The position numbers were made by a program, and so were the translations under genes. DNA of 64,000 bases. Origin: Streptomyces violaceoruber (GTDB lineage Bacteria; Actinomycetota; Actinomycetes; Streptomycetales; Streptomycetaceae). Under the pieces are notes generated by a model that saw nothing but the letters and a program-made list of their open reading frames with translations, had not been told where the DNA came from and made no database searches. This document shows, one piece after another, positions 1-9,183 of the stretch. Location: the NCBI GenBank assembly GCA_000720805.1, contig JODI01000025.1, forward strand, positions 62,001 through 126,000, read 5' to 3'. Position 1 is the first letter of the stretch. Each line of letters opens with the position of its first letter.

Positions 1-86
1 AGGACCCTTACAGCCGTTTCAAGCCATAGAGGGCGACGGGCAGACGCACGGTCCCGAGCCGGCCTCACCGCCCGTCGCCGCGCCTC

Positions 87-1235
87 TCACCTGCCCCAGA
101 TCTTCCGGTACCCCTCGCGGTACCCGGGTGGATCCCAGCTCGTCGCGCCGCCGCTGTTGGCGGCCGTGGCGACGTGGACCGGGGCGACGTATCCGCTGGC
201 GGGCTCGCCGGCGAAGGCGCGGTTGAACTCGTCGACGATCTGCCAGCCCTGCTCGGTGAGCGGCTCCGGGACGGTTGCGGCCTGGAACTGCCCGCTGTTG
301 ATGCGCTGGAAGGCCGACGGGTCGCCGTCACCGGCGCCGATGTTGAAAGGGGGACCCGAGCCCTCGCGCCCCGCCTCGCGCAGGGCGGGCGCGGCGTCGG
401 CGAAGTACAGGTCGTTGATGGCCACGGAGTACGTCCACCTGCTGCCGAAGCGGGACAGGAGGGAGGAGACCTCCTGAGGGGTACGGCTGCTCGCGTCCGG
501 GATGGGGATGTTCTCGGACGCCAGCAGGCGCACATCGGCGCAGGTGGCCAGCTGCTTCTCGATCAGCTGGGACTTCTTCCTGGCGAAGGGGATCGAGGCG
601 TCGGTGAAGACGACGACACCGGCCCGGCCGCCGGAGCGCGCGATGATCCAGTCGGCGCTGATCTCCGCGACGTCCCCGACCCGGGTCGTGACGTTGGTGA
701 AGAGCTTCGGGTGTCTGCTCGGCCCCGGGGAGCCGACCGCGTGCCAGCCGATGAGCGGGATGCGCGCCGCGTCGGCCCGCGCGAGCTGGGACGAGGTCGC
801 GTTGGGATCGAAGCCGCCGAGGACGATGCCGGATGGTCTGACGCCGACCGCCTGGCTCAGAGCCGCCTGGATGCCGGCGGGGGTGCCCTGCCCGTCGATG
901 ACCCTGACCTTCCAGCCGATCACCCGCGCGGCCTCCCGCAGGCCCTTCGCGACGCCCGCGACTCCGGGATTGGTCATGGTCTGTGCGACGTAGACGATCG
1001 TCCTGCCCGGCAGTGCCGTGGGTCCGGTGGTGGGGCCGTTCCAGGAGACGTCCACCTTCTCGGCCTGCCGGACGGCGGATCTCGCCTTGGCGAGGGCGGC
1101 CGGGCAGCCGGCCCTCGTGACCCCTTCGGAGGGGTTTCCCGGACCGGTGGACGAGCCTCGCTCACAGCCGACGACGGTGACGACGACCGTGACGAGGGCC
1201 GCGAGGGCGGGGGCGACCCGGTGGTACGAGATCAC
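87..1235 (-). CDS. Sugar-type ABC transporter substrate-binding lipoprotein
   Basis: This is a periplasmic-binding-protein-like solute receptor of the ribose/xylose class, 382 aa. The GTG start at 1235 overlaps the permease stop by 4 bp (GTGA), which decides the start. The N-terminus has a hydrophobic segment ending in a lipobox (VVGC, Cys24), so it should be a membrane-anchored lipoprotein facing outwards. The body contains the two-lobe fold signature of type 1 binding proteins: an early IVYVAQTMTNPGVAGV strand, then GIVLGGFDPNA and IPLIGWHAVG. It is the last gene of a coupled ATPase-permease-receptor unit. The ligand cannot be read from sequence. The catabolic genes upstream on the same strand suggest it imports the compound they degrade, but that is inference. 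Confidence 0.88.
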   Translation of the reverse strand: MISYHRVAPALAALVTVVVTVVGCERGSSTGPGNPSEGVTRAGCPAALAKARSAVRQAEKVDVSWNGPTTGPTALPGRTIVYVAQTMTNPGVAGVAKGLREAARVIGWKVRVIDGQGTPAGIQAALSQAVGVRPSGIVLGGFDPNATSSQLARADAARIPLIGWHAVGSPGPSRHPKLFTNVTTRVGDVAEISADWIIARSGGRAGVVVFTDASIPFARKKSQLIEKQLATCADVRLLASENIPIPDASSRTPQEVSSLLSRFGSRWTYSVAINDLYFADAAPALREAGREGSGPPFNIGAGDGDPSAFQRINSGQFQAATVPEPLTEQGWQIVDEFNRAFAGEPASGYVAPVHVATAANSGGATSWDPPGYREGYRKIWGR

Positions 1236-2329
1236 GGGTGCTCCTTGCTGGTGCCCGCCACCACGTTGCCATGACGGTTCGCGGTGGCGCCGGAGCGCAG
1301 TCGACGGCGGGCGGAGTACCCGGCGAAGCCGACTGCGAGCAGCAGCGTGACGCCGTTGAACAGCGGGGTGACCCAGAACTGCGCGCCGAGCTGGCCGATG
1401 CCGGCCAGCCCGATGGCGAGGACGGCGACCGCCACGAGAGTGCCCAGGGCGTTGGGGCGACCGGGCCTGATCGCGGTGGAGCCGAGCAGGGCCCCGACGA
1501 AGGCCGGCAGGAGGTAGTCCAGACCGACGCTGGGGTTGCCGATCTGCTGCTGAGCGGCGAGCAGGACGCCGGCGAAGCTGACGATCAGACCGGACAGGGT
1601 GAACGCGCAGACGCTGTAGCGCCGTGTGGGAATGCCGACCAGATCGGCGGCGCGGGGGTTCGCGCCGATGACATAGAGGTAGCGGCCCAGCGGCAGGCGT
1701 TCCAGCAGCAGCCAGAGCACGAAGGTCAGCGCCAGGACGTAGAACGCGGGCACCGGCAGGCCGAGGAACGTGGAGTCGTAGAGGTCGGTGAAGGCCGGCG
1801 GCAGTCCGTCCGGCCCGGGGACGACGCGGGTGCCGCCGGTGATCCAGCCGGTGACGGCGTACAGGACGCTGCCGGTGCCGAGGGTGGCGATGAAGGAGTC
1901 GATCCGCGCGAACTCGACGACGACGCCGTTGACGACACCGACCACCGCCCCGCCCACCAGGACCACCGAGCAGGCGAGCGGCCACGGCCAGCCGGTGCTG
2001 ACGATCAGCTGGAGCACCACGACGTGCGCCAGGCCGAGCAGGTAGCCGATGGACAGGTCGAACTTGCCCGTGACGATGGGGACCATCGCGCCGAGGGCGA
2101 GGATCGCGGGGACCGACTGGTTGGACAGGATCGAGGAGATGTTGTCGAGCGTGGGGAAGGTGTCGGGCAGGACCAGGGAGAAGACGAGGAAGAGCAGGAC
2201 CGCGAGCGCGAGCAGTCCGTACGCCCCGATGAACCGCCCGGGGGAGCGGCGCGGCCGTGGCCTTGGCCGGGGCACGGAGGGCGGCGACGGCGGTCGAGTC
2301 GTCCCGTCGTCCGTCGGTTCGTCGCTCAT
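1232..2329 (-). CDS. ABC transporter permease, ribose/xylose family
   Basis: Integral membrane permease of the BPD_transp_2 (RbsC-like) family, 365 aa. The ATG at 2329 overlaps the ATPase TGA (ATGA), which favours it over upstream in-frame codons. A proline/arginine-rich cytoplasmic N-terminus of about 35 residues precedes multiple hydrophobic helices. The family hallmark around GKFDLSIGYLLGL, and the later GANPRAADLVGIPTRR loop, match the conserved cytoplasmic loop of sugar permeases of this class. Only one permease gene is present, as is usual for RbsC-type systems, which work as homodimers with a double-domain ATPase. Confidence 0.88.
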   Translation of the reverse strand: MSDEPTDDGTTRPPSPPSVPRPRPRPRRSPGRFIGAYGLLALAVLLFLVFSLVLPDTFPTLDNISSILSNQSVPAILALGAMVPIVTGKFDLSIGYLLGLAHVVVLQLIVSTGWPWPLACSVVLVGGAVVGVVNGVVVEFARIDSFIATLGTGSVLYAVTGWITGGTRVVPGPDGLPPAFTDLYDSTFLGLPVPAFYVLALTFVLWLLLERLPLGRYLYVIGANPRAADLVGIPTRRYSVCAFTLSGLIVSFAGVLLAAQQQIGNPSVGLDYLLPAFVGALLGSTAIRPGRPNALGTLVAVAVLAIGLAGIGQLGAQFWVTPLFNGVTLLLAVGFAGYSARRRLRSGATANRHGNVVAGTSKEHP

Positions 2330-3885
2330 CCGTCCGTCTCCGGTCCGGTGAGGGGTGGCACGGCCGACGCGGTGTGGGTGAGCCGGGCGACGGTGAGTGC
2401 CTCCCCGGTCAGTTCGGCCGCCACGGTCCCGCGGACGAACACCAGGGCGCGGTGGCACACGTGCGCGACCTCCTCGAAATCGGTGGAGATGAGCAGAACG
2501 GCGAGCCCGGTGGCCAGCTCGTCGTCCAGCAGGCGATGGATCTCCGCCTTGGCGCCCACGTCCACGCCGGCCGTCGGCTCCTCGAGGATCAGCAGACGAC
2601 GATTCATGCGGAGCCACCGGCCGAGCATGACCTTCTGCTGGTTGCCGCCGGACAGGACGGCGATCGGTGCCTCACTGTCGCGGGGGCGTACTCGGAAGCG
2701 CTCGATGAGAGCCATGGCCTTGCCGCGCTCGTGCCGGGGACTGATCCAGCGCGGCCCCGGCAGGCCGCCGGCGCGGGGGTTGGCCAGCAGGTTCTCCCGT
2801 ACGGTCAGTTCGGCGGCGCAGCCCTCCTCCTGACGGTTGCTGGTCGCGAAGCCCACACCCGCGCCGACGGCGGCGGCGACCGTACGCGGGCGGTAGGGCC
2901 GCCCGTCCAGCAGCGCACGCCCGCCCAGGAAGGGCCGGACCCCGGCCAGTGCCCTGCCCAGGTCCATGTGACCGGCGCCGATGAGGCCCACCATGCCGAG
3001 GATCTCGCCGGAGCGCAGCCTCAGGTCGACCGGGCCGGCGTTCTCGGTCCGCACGCCGTCGAGACGCAGGACGGCCCGGGCACCGGGGGCGGGGCCCGGA
3101 ACGGCGGCGGGCGGCCGGCGAGCCGGGTCGCGGCCCACGATGTCCCGCACGAGGCGGGCGGGGCTGTGGCCGGCCAGGGGACCCCGGCTGATGATCCGGC
3201 CGTCGCGCAGGACGGCGAAGGAGTCGGCGACCTGGTACACCTCGTCGAGCCGGTGGCTGACGTAGATGACGCCGTGGTCGCGGTCGCGCAGCTCGCGCAG
3301 GACGTGGAAGAGGCGGACGCAGTCGGCCGCGGGGAGGCTGGCGGTCGGCTCGTCCAGCACGACGAGTTCCGCACGGGTCGACAGTGCCCGTGCGATGGCG
3401 ACCAGCGAACGCTCGGCGCGGGTGAGGTCGGCGACGCGGGCGTCGGGCGCGAGGTGTCCGGCGACGATCTCCAGAGCGTCCACGCAGCTCTCGCGTGCCA
3501 TCCGCCAGGAGATCAGTCCGCGGTGGCGCGGATAGCCGGTGCCCAGGGCGATGTTCTCGGCGACCGTCATCCACTCGACGAGGCCGAGATCCTGGTGGAT
3601 GAAGGCCATGTGCCGGGCGGCCGCGGCCGTGCCGAGCGGGTGGCCGGCCACGGTGACCTCGCCCTCGTCGGCGTGATGCACACCGGCGAGCACCTTGATG
3701 AGAGTGGATTTCCCCGCACCGTTGGGACCCAGCAGGGCGAGGACCGCGCCACGATGGACGTCGAGGTCGACCTCGGACAGCGCACGGGTGCCGCCGAACC
3801 GCTTGCCGAGACCCCGGATCCGGACCAGAGGGTCCCGGCCGCGGCCCGCGGAGCTGCTTGTCGAGGCGTCGGGAGCGTCGTGCAC
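2326..3885 (-). CDS. Sugar ABC transporter ATPase, two NBDs (RbsA-like)
   Basis: Cytoplasmic ATPase with two fused nucleotide-binding domains, 519 aa, the expected size for RbsA/XylG proteins. The first domain has Walker A GPNGAGKST near residue 52 and Walker B LVVLDEPTA. Its signature motif is degenerate (LTRAERSLVAIARAL). The second domain has a degenerate Walker A (GLIGAGHMD) but a good signature (LSGGNQQKV) and Walker B (LILEEPTAGVDVG); this asymmetry is normal for the family. The GTG start at 3885 has GGAGAG five bases upstream. The next in-frame ATG, 17 codons further upstream, lacks a comparable site. It heads the three-gene transporter unit and begins 58 bp after the phosphatase gene on the same strand. 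Confidence 0.88.
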   Translation of the reverse strand: MHDAPDASTSSSAGRGRDPLVRIRGLGKRFGGTRALSEVDLDVHRGAVLALLGPNGAGKSTLIKVLAGVHHADEGEVTVAGHPLGTAAAARHMAFIHQDLGLVEWMTVAENIALGTGYPRHRGLISWRMARESCVDALEIVAGHLAPDARVADLTRAERSLVAIARALSTRAELVVLDEPTASLPAADCVRLFHVLRELRDRDHGVIYVSHRLDEVYQVADSFAVLRDGRIISRGPLAGHSPARLVRDIVGRDPARRPPAAVPGPAPGARAVLRLDGVRTENAGPVDLRLRSGEILGMVGLIGAGHMDLGRALAGVRPFLGGRALLDGRPYRPRTVAAAVGAGVGFATSNRQEEGCAAELTVRENLLANPRAGGLPGPRWISPRHERGKAMALIERFRVRPRDSEAPIAVLSGGNQQKVMLGRWLRMNRRLLILEEPTAGVDVGAKAEIHRLLDDELATGLAVLLISTDFEEVAHVCHRALVFVRGTVAAELTGEALTVARLTHTASAVPPLTGPETDG

Positions 3886-3943
3886 GGACTCTCTCCGGGG
3901 GTCGGCTTGCGAGTTCCTTCCCGACCGCACCGGCACAGCTCAC

Positions 3944-6877
3944 TTATTCGACGTCGGGAATGATGTCGGGAATGTCATCCCAATCTATCCCGGCGGCGAC
4001 CGGGATTCCCGCAGGAACATCCAGGGCGCACTCGGCCCAGATGACCTTGCCGTCGCCGGTGTAGCGAGCGCCCCACGCCTGAGCGAGCTGAGCGACGAGA
4101 AACAGGCCGCGACCCCCTTCGTCGGTGGCGGACGCGTGACGCAGCCGGGGGGCGGTGCTGCTGGTGTCGGCGACCTCGAAGATCAGGGAACGGCCGTGGA
4201 CGACGCGTATCCGCAGGGGACCGCTCGCGTGGCGGATGGCGTTGGTGACCAACTCACTGAGCAACAGCTCGGCGGAGAAGACGGCCTCGCCCAGCCCCCA
4301 GTCGGTGAGCCGCCGGGTGACGTCGGCGCGCAGTCCGGAGACACGAGCCGGGTCGGCGGGGAGGTCCCAGGTCGCGATCCGGTCGGGGTCCACGGTCCGG
4401 GTACGGGCGACGAGCAGCGCGATGTCGTCGGCGGGGTGGTCGGGCACCACGGCGTCCACCACCGCCCGGCAGGTGTCCTCGGGCGAGGGGTCCGACCGGG
4501 TCAGGGCGGCCCGCAACTGGTCGAGAGCCGTGTCGATGTCGCGGTGGCGGTCTTCGATGAGTCCGTCGGTGTAGAGGGCCAGCCGGCTGCCTTCCGGGAC
4601 ATGGATCTCGGCGGTTTCGAAGGGCAGGCCGCCCAGTCCGAGGGGCGGACCCGCGTGCAGGTCGGGGAACGTCACTGTGCCGTCGGGACGGACCAGCGCG
4701 GGCGGGGGGTGGCCGGCGCGTGCCAGGACGCACTGCTGCGAGGTGGGGTCGTAGATGGCGTACAGGCAGGTGGCGCCGATGATGCCGGTGCCGCTCGCGC
4801 CCGGTTCCTCGCTGCCCTCGTCCCGGTCGAGGCGGGCGACGAGGTTGTCGAGCTGCGTGAGGACCTCGTCGGGCGCCAGGTCCAGCTCGGCGAAGTTGCG
4901 TGCGGCGATACGCAGTCGGCCCATGGTGACGGCGGCGTGCAGGCCGTGGCCGACGACGTCACCGACGACCAGCGCGACACGGGTGCCGGAGAGGGGGATG
5001 ACGTCGAACCAGTCGCCGCCGACTCCGGACTCGGCCGGCAGATAGCGATGGGCGACCTCGACGGCGTCCTGCTCGGGCAGGCGGTGCGGAAGCAGGCTGC
5101 GCTGCAGGGCCAGGACCATGGTGTGTTCGCGGGTGTAGCGGCGGGCGTTGTCGACGCAGACGGCGGCCCGGGCGGCGAGTTCCTGGGCCAGCGAACTGTC
5201 GTCGTCCGAGAAGGGGGCGCGCTCTCGCGTGCGGTAGAAGCTGACGATGCCCAGGACGACACCGCGGGCGAGCAGCGGGGCGGTGATGAGAGAGCGCAGC
5301 CCGTACGCGAGAAGGCGTCCGGTGTGCTCCGGGTCCTGTGGGAGCCGGGCGGCGGTGATGCGCAGGTCGGGTTCCAGCACTGCCTGTCCGTGGGCCAGGC
5401 AGCGGAACTGGGCAGTGGCGGGATGGAGGTCCACCCGCTCACCGAGCGCGCTGAAGGGGGCGTCGTCGCGGGTGCCGTGGATCACTCTGCGGTGCAGGTC
5501 GGTGCGGGGATCGGCGGACTCCTCGCCGCGCAGAACCGCCTCGGACAGGTCGATGGTGACGAAGTCGGCCAGGCGCGGTACGGCCATCTCGGCGAGTTCG
5601 AGGGCGGTACGGGGCACATCCAGTGTGGTGCCGATGCGGGTGCTGGCCTCGGACAACAGCTCCAGGCGCTGCCGTGCCGCGACGGCGTGCATGCCCACCC
5701 CCCGCTCGCCCAGCAGCACCAGTCGCCCGTCGGTCATGCCGTCGGTGCCGCTGTCGGCGCTGTGCGGCGCGGCGGCCGGCTCGGCTGTGTGAACGCTCGT
5801 GAGCTGCGCCTGCGCCGCAGCCGCCGCATCCGTCTCCGTGCGGGCGGGCCGGAAGAGTGCCAGGTCGGCAGGGTGTCCGGTCGGCGGGATGACGGGTGTC
5901 ACGGCTTCCCGTGCCGTGGGGCTGAGCGGCGCGAGCGGATGTGTGAGTCCGGCGGGCCACTGCCCGGCGTCGATGAGGACCGCCTCGACGGCGACGCCCT
6001 CCACGCCGGACCCGCTCGTCACGGCACGGCTCAGCAGGACGACCCGTCGGCCGTTGGAGAGGGACACCTCGACGCCTGCTCGTTGGGCCGAGGAGATCAG
6101 CTCGGCGGCCTTCTCCTCGAGGACCGTCTGGTCGCGACGGCTGAGCCCGCTGTGGATCAGCTCGTCCACCCGGAGCAGCTGCCCGTTCCGGCCCGTCGTC
6201 GCTCCGGCCCGCGCACCGCGCCTGGCGTCGAGATATGCGTTCAGCAGTCCCCGTTCTCGCGCGGAGTTCTCCGCCAGGAGCCGGCGCTCGATGGCGTGTG
6301 CCGCCTCGCGTATCACGGTTTCCATCGTGGGATCCACGTCGGTGCGCGGGTATCCGAGGGAGAGGATGCCCTCGATCCCTCCGCTGAGCAGGTTGTGCAC
6401 CGGGATCGCCGAGCAGGCGTTGGACTGTGAGCGCTGTGCGAAGTGCTCGGCCCCGTGGACGTGGCACAGCCGCCGTTCCGCGAGCGCGATGCCGATGCCG
6501 TTGGTTCCGGCGACCTCCTCGGCGAACACGAATCCCGGAACACTCTGGATGGGAGCGAGTTGGCTGGCCATGGACGCCAGCCCGAAGCGACGCTGCAGCA
6601 CCGTTCCACTCGCGTCGGCCAAGGCTATGTTCATGGTGCGCCCGTCGAACCTGGACCGAAGCCAGTCGAGCACCGGTCGGGCCGCGTGCACGAGTCGGCT
6701 GTCGAGGTCGACGTCCTCGCGATAGGGGAGCTCGGTCTGGTCAGGCGAGAGACCGAGGAGCACGGAGCGCTGCCAGGAACTCAGGATGAGGTCCCGCACG
6801 CCTCCCTCGACCCGGCCGCCTTCCAGGAACCGCTCACGGACATGTGAGGGACCGGTGGAATCCCTCACTACGCGCAT
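3944..6877 (-). CDS. GAF/PP2C (SpoIIE-type) serine phosphatase with HATPase domain
   Basis: Large signalling protein of 977 aa. The N-terminal part (about residues 20-220) looks like the GAF sensory region of AcoR-type activators (SWQRS near the start, EEVAGTNGIG, IPVHNLLSGGIEGILSLGYP). A second GAF domain covers about 410-560. The PP2C/SpoIIE phosphatase domain at about 585-790 shows GGDWFDVIPL, VVGDVVGHG and LALYTDGLIE. A C-terminal RsbW-like ATPase domain has the N-box ELLLSELVTNAIRHA and the glycine box GGRGLFLV. Such proteins act on anti-sigma-factor antagonists in partner-switching networks. The ATG at 6877 has GGGAAG eight bases upstream and is preferred over the ATG at 6895. No anti-anti-sigma gene is adjacent, so its partner is unknown. 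Confidence 0.85.
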   Translation of the reverse strand: MRVVRDSTGPSHVRERFLEGGRVEGGVRDLILSSWQRSVLLGLSPDQTELPYREDVDLDSRLVHAARPVLDWLRSRFDGRTMNIALADASGTVLQRRFGLASMASQLAPIQSVPGFVFAEEVAGTNGIGIALAERRLCHVHGAEHFAQRSQSNACSAIPVHNLLSGGIEGILSLGYPRTDVDPTMETVIREAAHAIERRLLAENSARERGLLNAYLDARRGARAGATTGRNGQLLRVDELIHSGLSRRDQTVLEEKAAELISSAQRAGVEVSLSNGRRVVLLSRAVTSGSGVEGVAVEAVLIDAGQWPAGLTHPLAPLSPTAREAVTPVIPPTGHPADLALFRPARTETDAAAAAQAQLTSVHTAEPAAAPHSADSGTDGMTDGRLVLLGERGVGMHAVAARQRLELLSEASTRIGTTLDVPRTALELAEMAVPRLADFVTIDLSEAVLRGEESADPRTDLHRRVIHGTRDDAPFSALGERVDLHPATAQFRCLAHGQAVLEPDLRITAARLPQDPEHTGRLLAYGLRSLITAPLLARGVVLGIVSFYRTRERAPFSDDDSSLAQELAARAAVCVDNARRYTREHTMVLALQRSLLPHRLPEQDAVEVAHRYLPAESGVGGDWFDVIPLSGTRVALVVGDVVGHGLHAAVTMGRLRIAARNFAELDLAPDEVLTQLDNLVARLDRDEGSEEPGASGTGIIGATCLYAIYDPTSQQCVLARAGHPPPALVRPDGTVTFPDLHAGPPLGLGGLPFETAEIHVPEGSRLALYTDGLIEDRHRDIDTALDQLRAALTRSDPSPEDTCRAVVDAVVPDHPADDIALLVARTRTVDPDRIATWDLPADPARVSGLRADVTRRLTDWGLGEAVFSAELLLSELVTNAIRHASGPLRIRVVHGRSLIFEVADTSSTAPRLRHASATDEGGRGLFLVAQLAQAWGARYTGDGKVIWAECALDVPAGIPVAAGIDWDDIPDIIPDVE

Positions 6878-7014
6878 GTGGATCACTTCCCTCATCGGAC
6901 CGTCGCCGCGCCACGTGGCCGCTTCGGCCGAGGAATCGCCCGCTCTCCTGTAGATATTAGAACTTTGTCCTTGAGTGGGCTTATTCCATCTTCTGGGTGA
7001 CCGGTGAGGGGCGC

Positions 7015-7341
7015 CTATCGCATGGAACGTCCCGCCGCGACGCTGAAGGTCTCCAGGGAAACACCCACCCGCGTCAACCCGGACGTGGCCGCGCGGAACT
7101 CCTTGATGTGCACCGTCGTGAAGTGTTCGTCCAGTGCCTGCTGGGACACCCATCGCTCGTACACCCGGATCCGGCGAGCGTCGGTGGGGTCCGCCGTCAT
7201 CGCGTAGTCCAGACAGCCGGGCTCCTCCTCGCGGGTGCGCCGTCCGACCTCGACGAGGTGTCCGAGCATCGGGTCGCGGTCCGCGGGTTCGTAGTCCATC
7301 CACCCGGCGACGATGATCTCGCCCGCGTTCTCCTCAGCCAT
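7015..7341 (-). CDS. Antibiotic biosynthesis monooxygenase (ABM) domain protein
   Basis: Small ferredoxin-like fold protein of 108 aa in the ABM/YgiN family, which covers quinol monooxygenases and related heme- or cofactor-free oxygenases. Family-typical features are the early IIVAGWMDYEP strand, the CLDYAMTADPTDARRIRVYERW central segment and a C-terminal ALDEHFTTVHIKEF stretch. The ATG at 7341 follows GGAAGGGA at good spacing. It lies 73 bp after the PEP-utilising protein and 137 bp before the SpoIIE phosphatase, all on one strand. This suggests it belongs to the oxygenase operon, perhaps acting on a quinol or phenolic intermediate. Confidence 0.78.
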   Translation of the reverse strand: MAEENAGEIIVAGWMDYEPADRDPMLGHLVEVGRRTREEEPGCLDYAMTADPTDARRIRVYERWVSQQALDEHFTTVHIKEFRAATSGLTRVGVSLETFSVAAGRSMR

Positions 7342-7414
7342 GCTGGTCCCTTCCGCGGTCATGCCCGGGGCCCGCCGCCCTCTGTCAGGAAGAAGCGGCG
7401 GGCCCACGGGCTGT

Positions 7415-9151
7415 TCAGATGGCGAGTGCCGCCGGGACGCTGTCCACGGTGACCGTGCCCTTGGTGCCGTCGACCGTGATCACCATGCCGTCCCGCAGCC
7501 GTTGCGTGCCGCCTTCGACGGAGATGACGGCCGGGATGCCGAGCTCGCGGCAGACCACGACGGCGTGGCTGTTGAGCGCGCCCACGTCCACCACGGCCGC
7601 TCCGGCGACCAGGAACAGCGGGGTCCAGGCGGCGTCGGTGATCGGCGCCACCAGTACCTCGCCCGGCTCCAGCGCCTCGCACGAGGCCGGGTCGGTGACG
7701 ACCCGGACCCTGCCGGTGTAGGTGCCGTGGCTGCCACCGACGCCCTTGAGGACGTCGCCCCCGACAGCGGCCTCGGTGTGCTCCTCGCTGCGTCGCGGCC
7801 AGCTGTCGATCTCGGTCCGGGAGTCGTCCGCGATGAAGAACGGCGGTTCCAGTTCCCGGAGTTCGTCGTATTCGTGAAGCCGCTGGGTGATGACGGAGCC
7901 GAAGCGGTCCGGATCGGCGACATAGTCGTCGAGCTCGGTGTCCAGCAGCATCATCACGTCTTCGGGCTGCGCGAAGCGTCCGGCCTCGACACCGCGGCGG
8001 CCGAGCTCGCGGAGTGCCATCCGGATCTCGTTGATGACGGTGACGCAGTTGGCCTTGGTCCGCTCGCGCGCCGGGATCCACACGTTGGACGCGTGCATTC
8101 CGGCGTCGAACATCGGCTGCGCGTCCTCGGGGAGGGCGCCCCGCACCTCCGCGGCCGTCGCCTGACGGTGTGCCGTGAGCCGCTCGTGCCGGGCGGCCGG
8201 AGAATCACCGTCGGAGCTGTGCCGGATCCGGTCCACCAGGGACAGTGCCTGGATCGGGGCGGCCTCCCAGGACAGCGCGTGGATGTCCCACTCGTTGGGG
8301 CCGCGGTCGCCGGACTCGGCGAGGAACTCGTCGAACGAGTCCCGGAACGTCTTCACGTCCCCGCTCGCTCCCTCGAGCGCCTGCTCCACCGCGGCCGGCC
8401 CCTGGTCGAACAGTGCCGTCAGTTCGGCGGAGGCCACCACCTGGCGGGACAGCGTCCACAGGCCCGCCGAGGGGCCCGCCGAGTCCACGTCCCCCAGACC
8501 GCTGATGAGGTCGAGCATCGCGCCGGGACGGTCGATGCTCGCGCACAGCGGGCCGAGGATCGCCGGTCCGACCGATGCGGGCAGCGAGGACTCGACATGC
8601 CTCTGGAAGGTGGTCTCCACCTCGTCCAGCAGGCCGCGGGCACGCGCCACCAGCTCGGCGTCGGACAGCTGCGTCAGGTCGGGCCGCTCGCGACGGATCC
8701 GGCGCAGCCGCTCATGGTCGGCGTCGCCCTCCGGGTAGCCGGTCTGGCCGAGCATCTGCCCCAGAATCCCGCCGGCCCTGGCCGTCAGCTCCGCGTCCTG
8801 GTCGTCGGGGTGTGCCACGTACACCGGGGTGTCGGAGCGCTGGCCGACGAAGGCCGCGTCGATATCGGCCGCGGTCTGGCCCATGCGGATGCCGAACAGC
8901 CGCAGGTGCGAGAGGTTGAGGTAGAAGTAGCCGCCGAAGATTCCGACGAACGGAGGCCGGGTGCCGGCGACCTCCTCCTCGCGGTAGATGCTGAAGTCGA
9001 CGAAGCCGCGGCGCCAGCCCTGCAGACCGCGCCCCCAGACCAGGCTCCAGCCCAGCGGGCTGGCCGGCTCCGGCAGGGTCTCGCCCGCGTTGGCCCGGGT
9101 GTAGTGGGACAGTCGCTCGTGGCGCTGCCAGTCGGTGATCCAGTGCTTCAT
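7415..9151 (-). CDS. PEP-utilising enzyme mobile-domain protein without ATP-grasp
   Basis: This 578-aa protein ends in the swivelling phosphohistidine domain of PEP-utilising enzymes. GALNSHAVVVCRELGIPAV carries the catalytic His near residue 525 and is preceded by EPGEVLVAPITDAAWTPLF. The first 450 residues are not an ATP-grasp domain, and I do not recognise a family for them; they begin with an aromatic-rich stretch around SPLGWSLVWGRGLQGWRRG. Related architectures occur in rifampin phosphotransferase and in the split phenylphosphate synthase, where a phosphohistidine domain transfers phosphate to a hydroxyl group. Lying between an SDR and an ABM protein in a Rieske-oxygenase operon, it may phosphorylate a pathway intermediate. 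That role is inference, and the nucleotide-binding partner is not adjacent. Confidence 0.72.
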   Translation of the reverse strand: MKHWITDWQRHERLSHYTRANAGETLPEPASPLGWSLVWGRGLQGWRRGFVDFSIYREEEVAGTRPPFVGIFGGYFYLNLSHLRLFGIRMGQTAADIDAAFVGQRSDTPVYVAHPDDQDAELTARAGGILGQMLGQTGYPEGDADHERLRRIRRERPDLTQLSDAELVARARGLLDEVETTFQRHVESSLPASVGPAILGPLCASIDRPGAMLDLISGLGDVDSAGPSAGLWTLSRQVVASAELTALFDQGPAAVEQALEGASGDVKTFRDSFDEFLAESGDRGPNEWDIHALSWEAAPIQALSLVDRIRHSSDGDSPAARHERLTAHRQATAAEVRGALPEDAQPMFDAGMHASNVWIPARERTKANCVTVINEIRMALRELGRRGVEAGRFAQPEDVMMLLDTELDDYVADPDRFGSVITQRLHEYDELRELEPPFFIADDSRTEIDSWPRRSEEHTEAAVGGDVLKGVGGSHGTYTGRVRVVTDPASCEALEPGEVLVAPITDAAWTPLFLVAGAAVVDVGALNSHAVVVCRELGIPAVISVEGGTQRLRDGMVITVDGTKGTVTVDSVPAALAI

Positions 9152-9183
9152 GGTGATGGGGCTCCCGCCGTCCGCTCCGCCGC

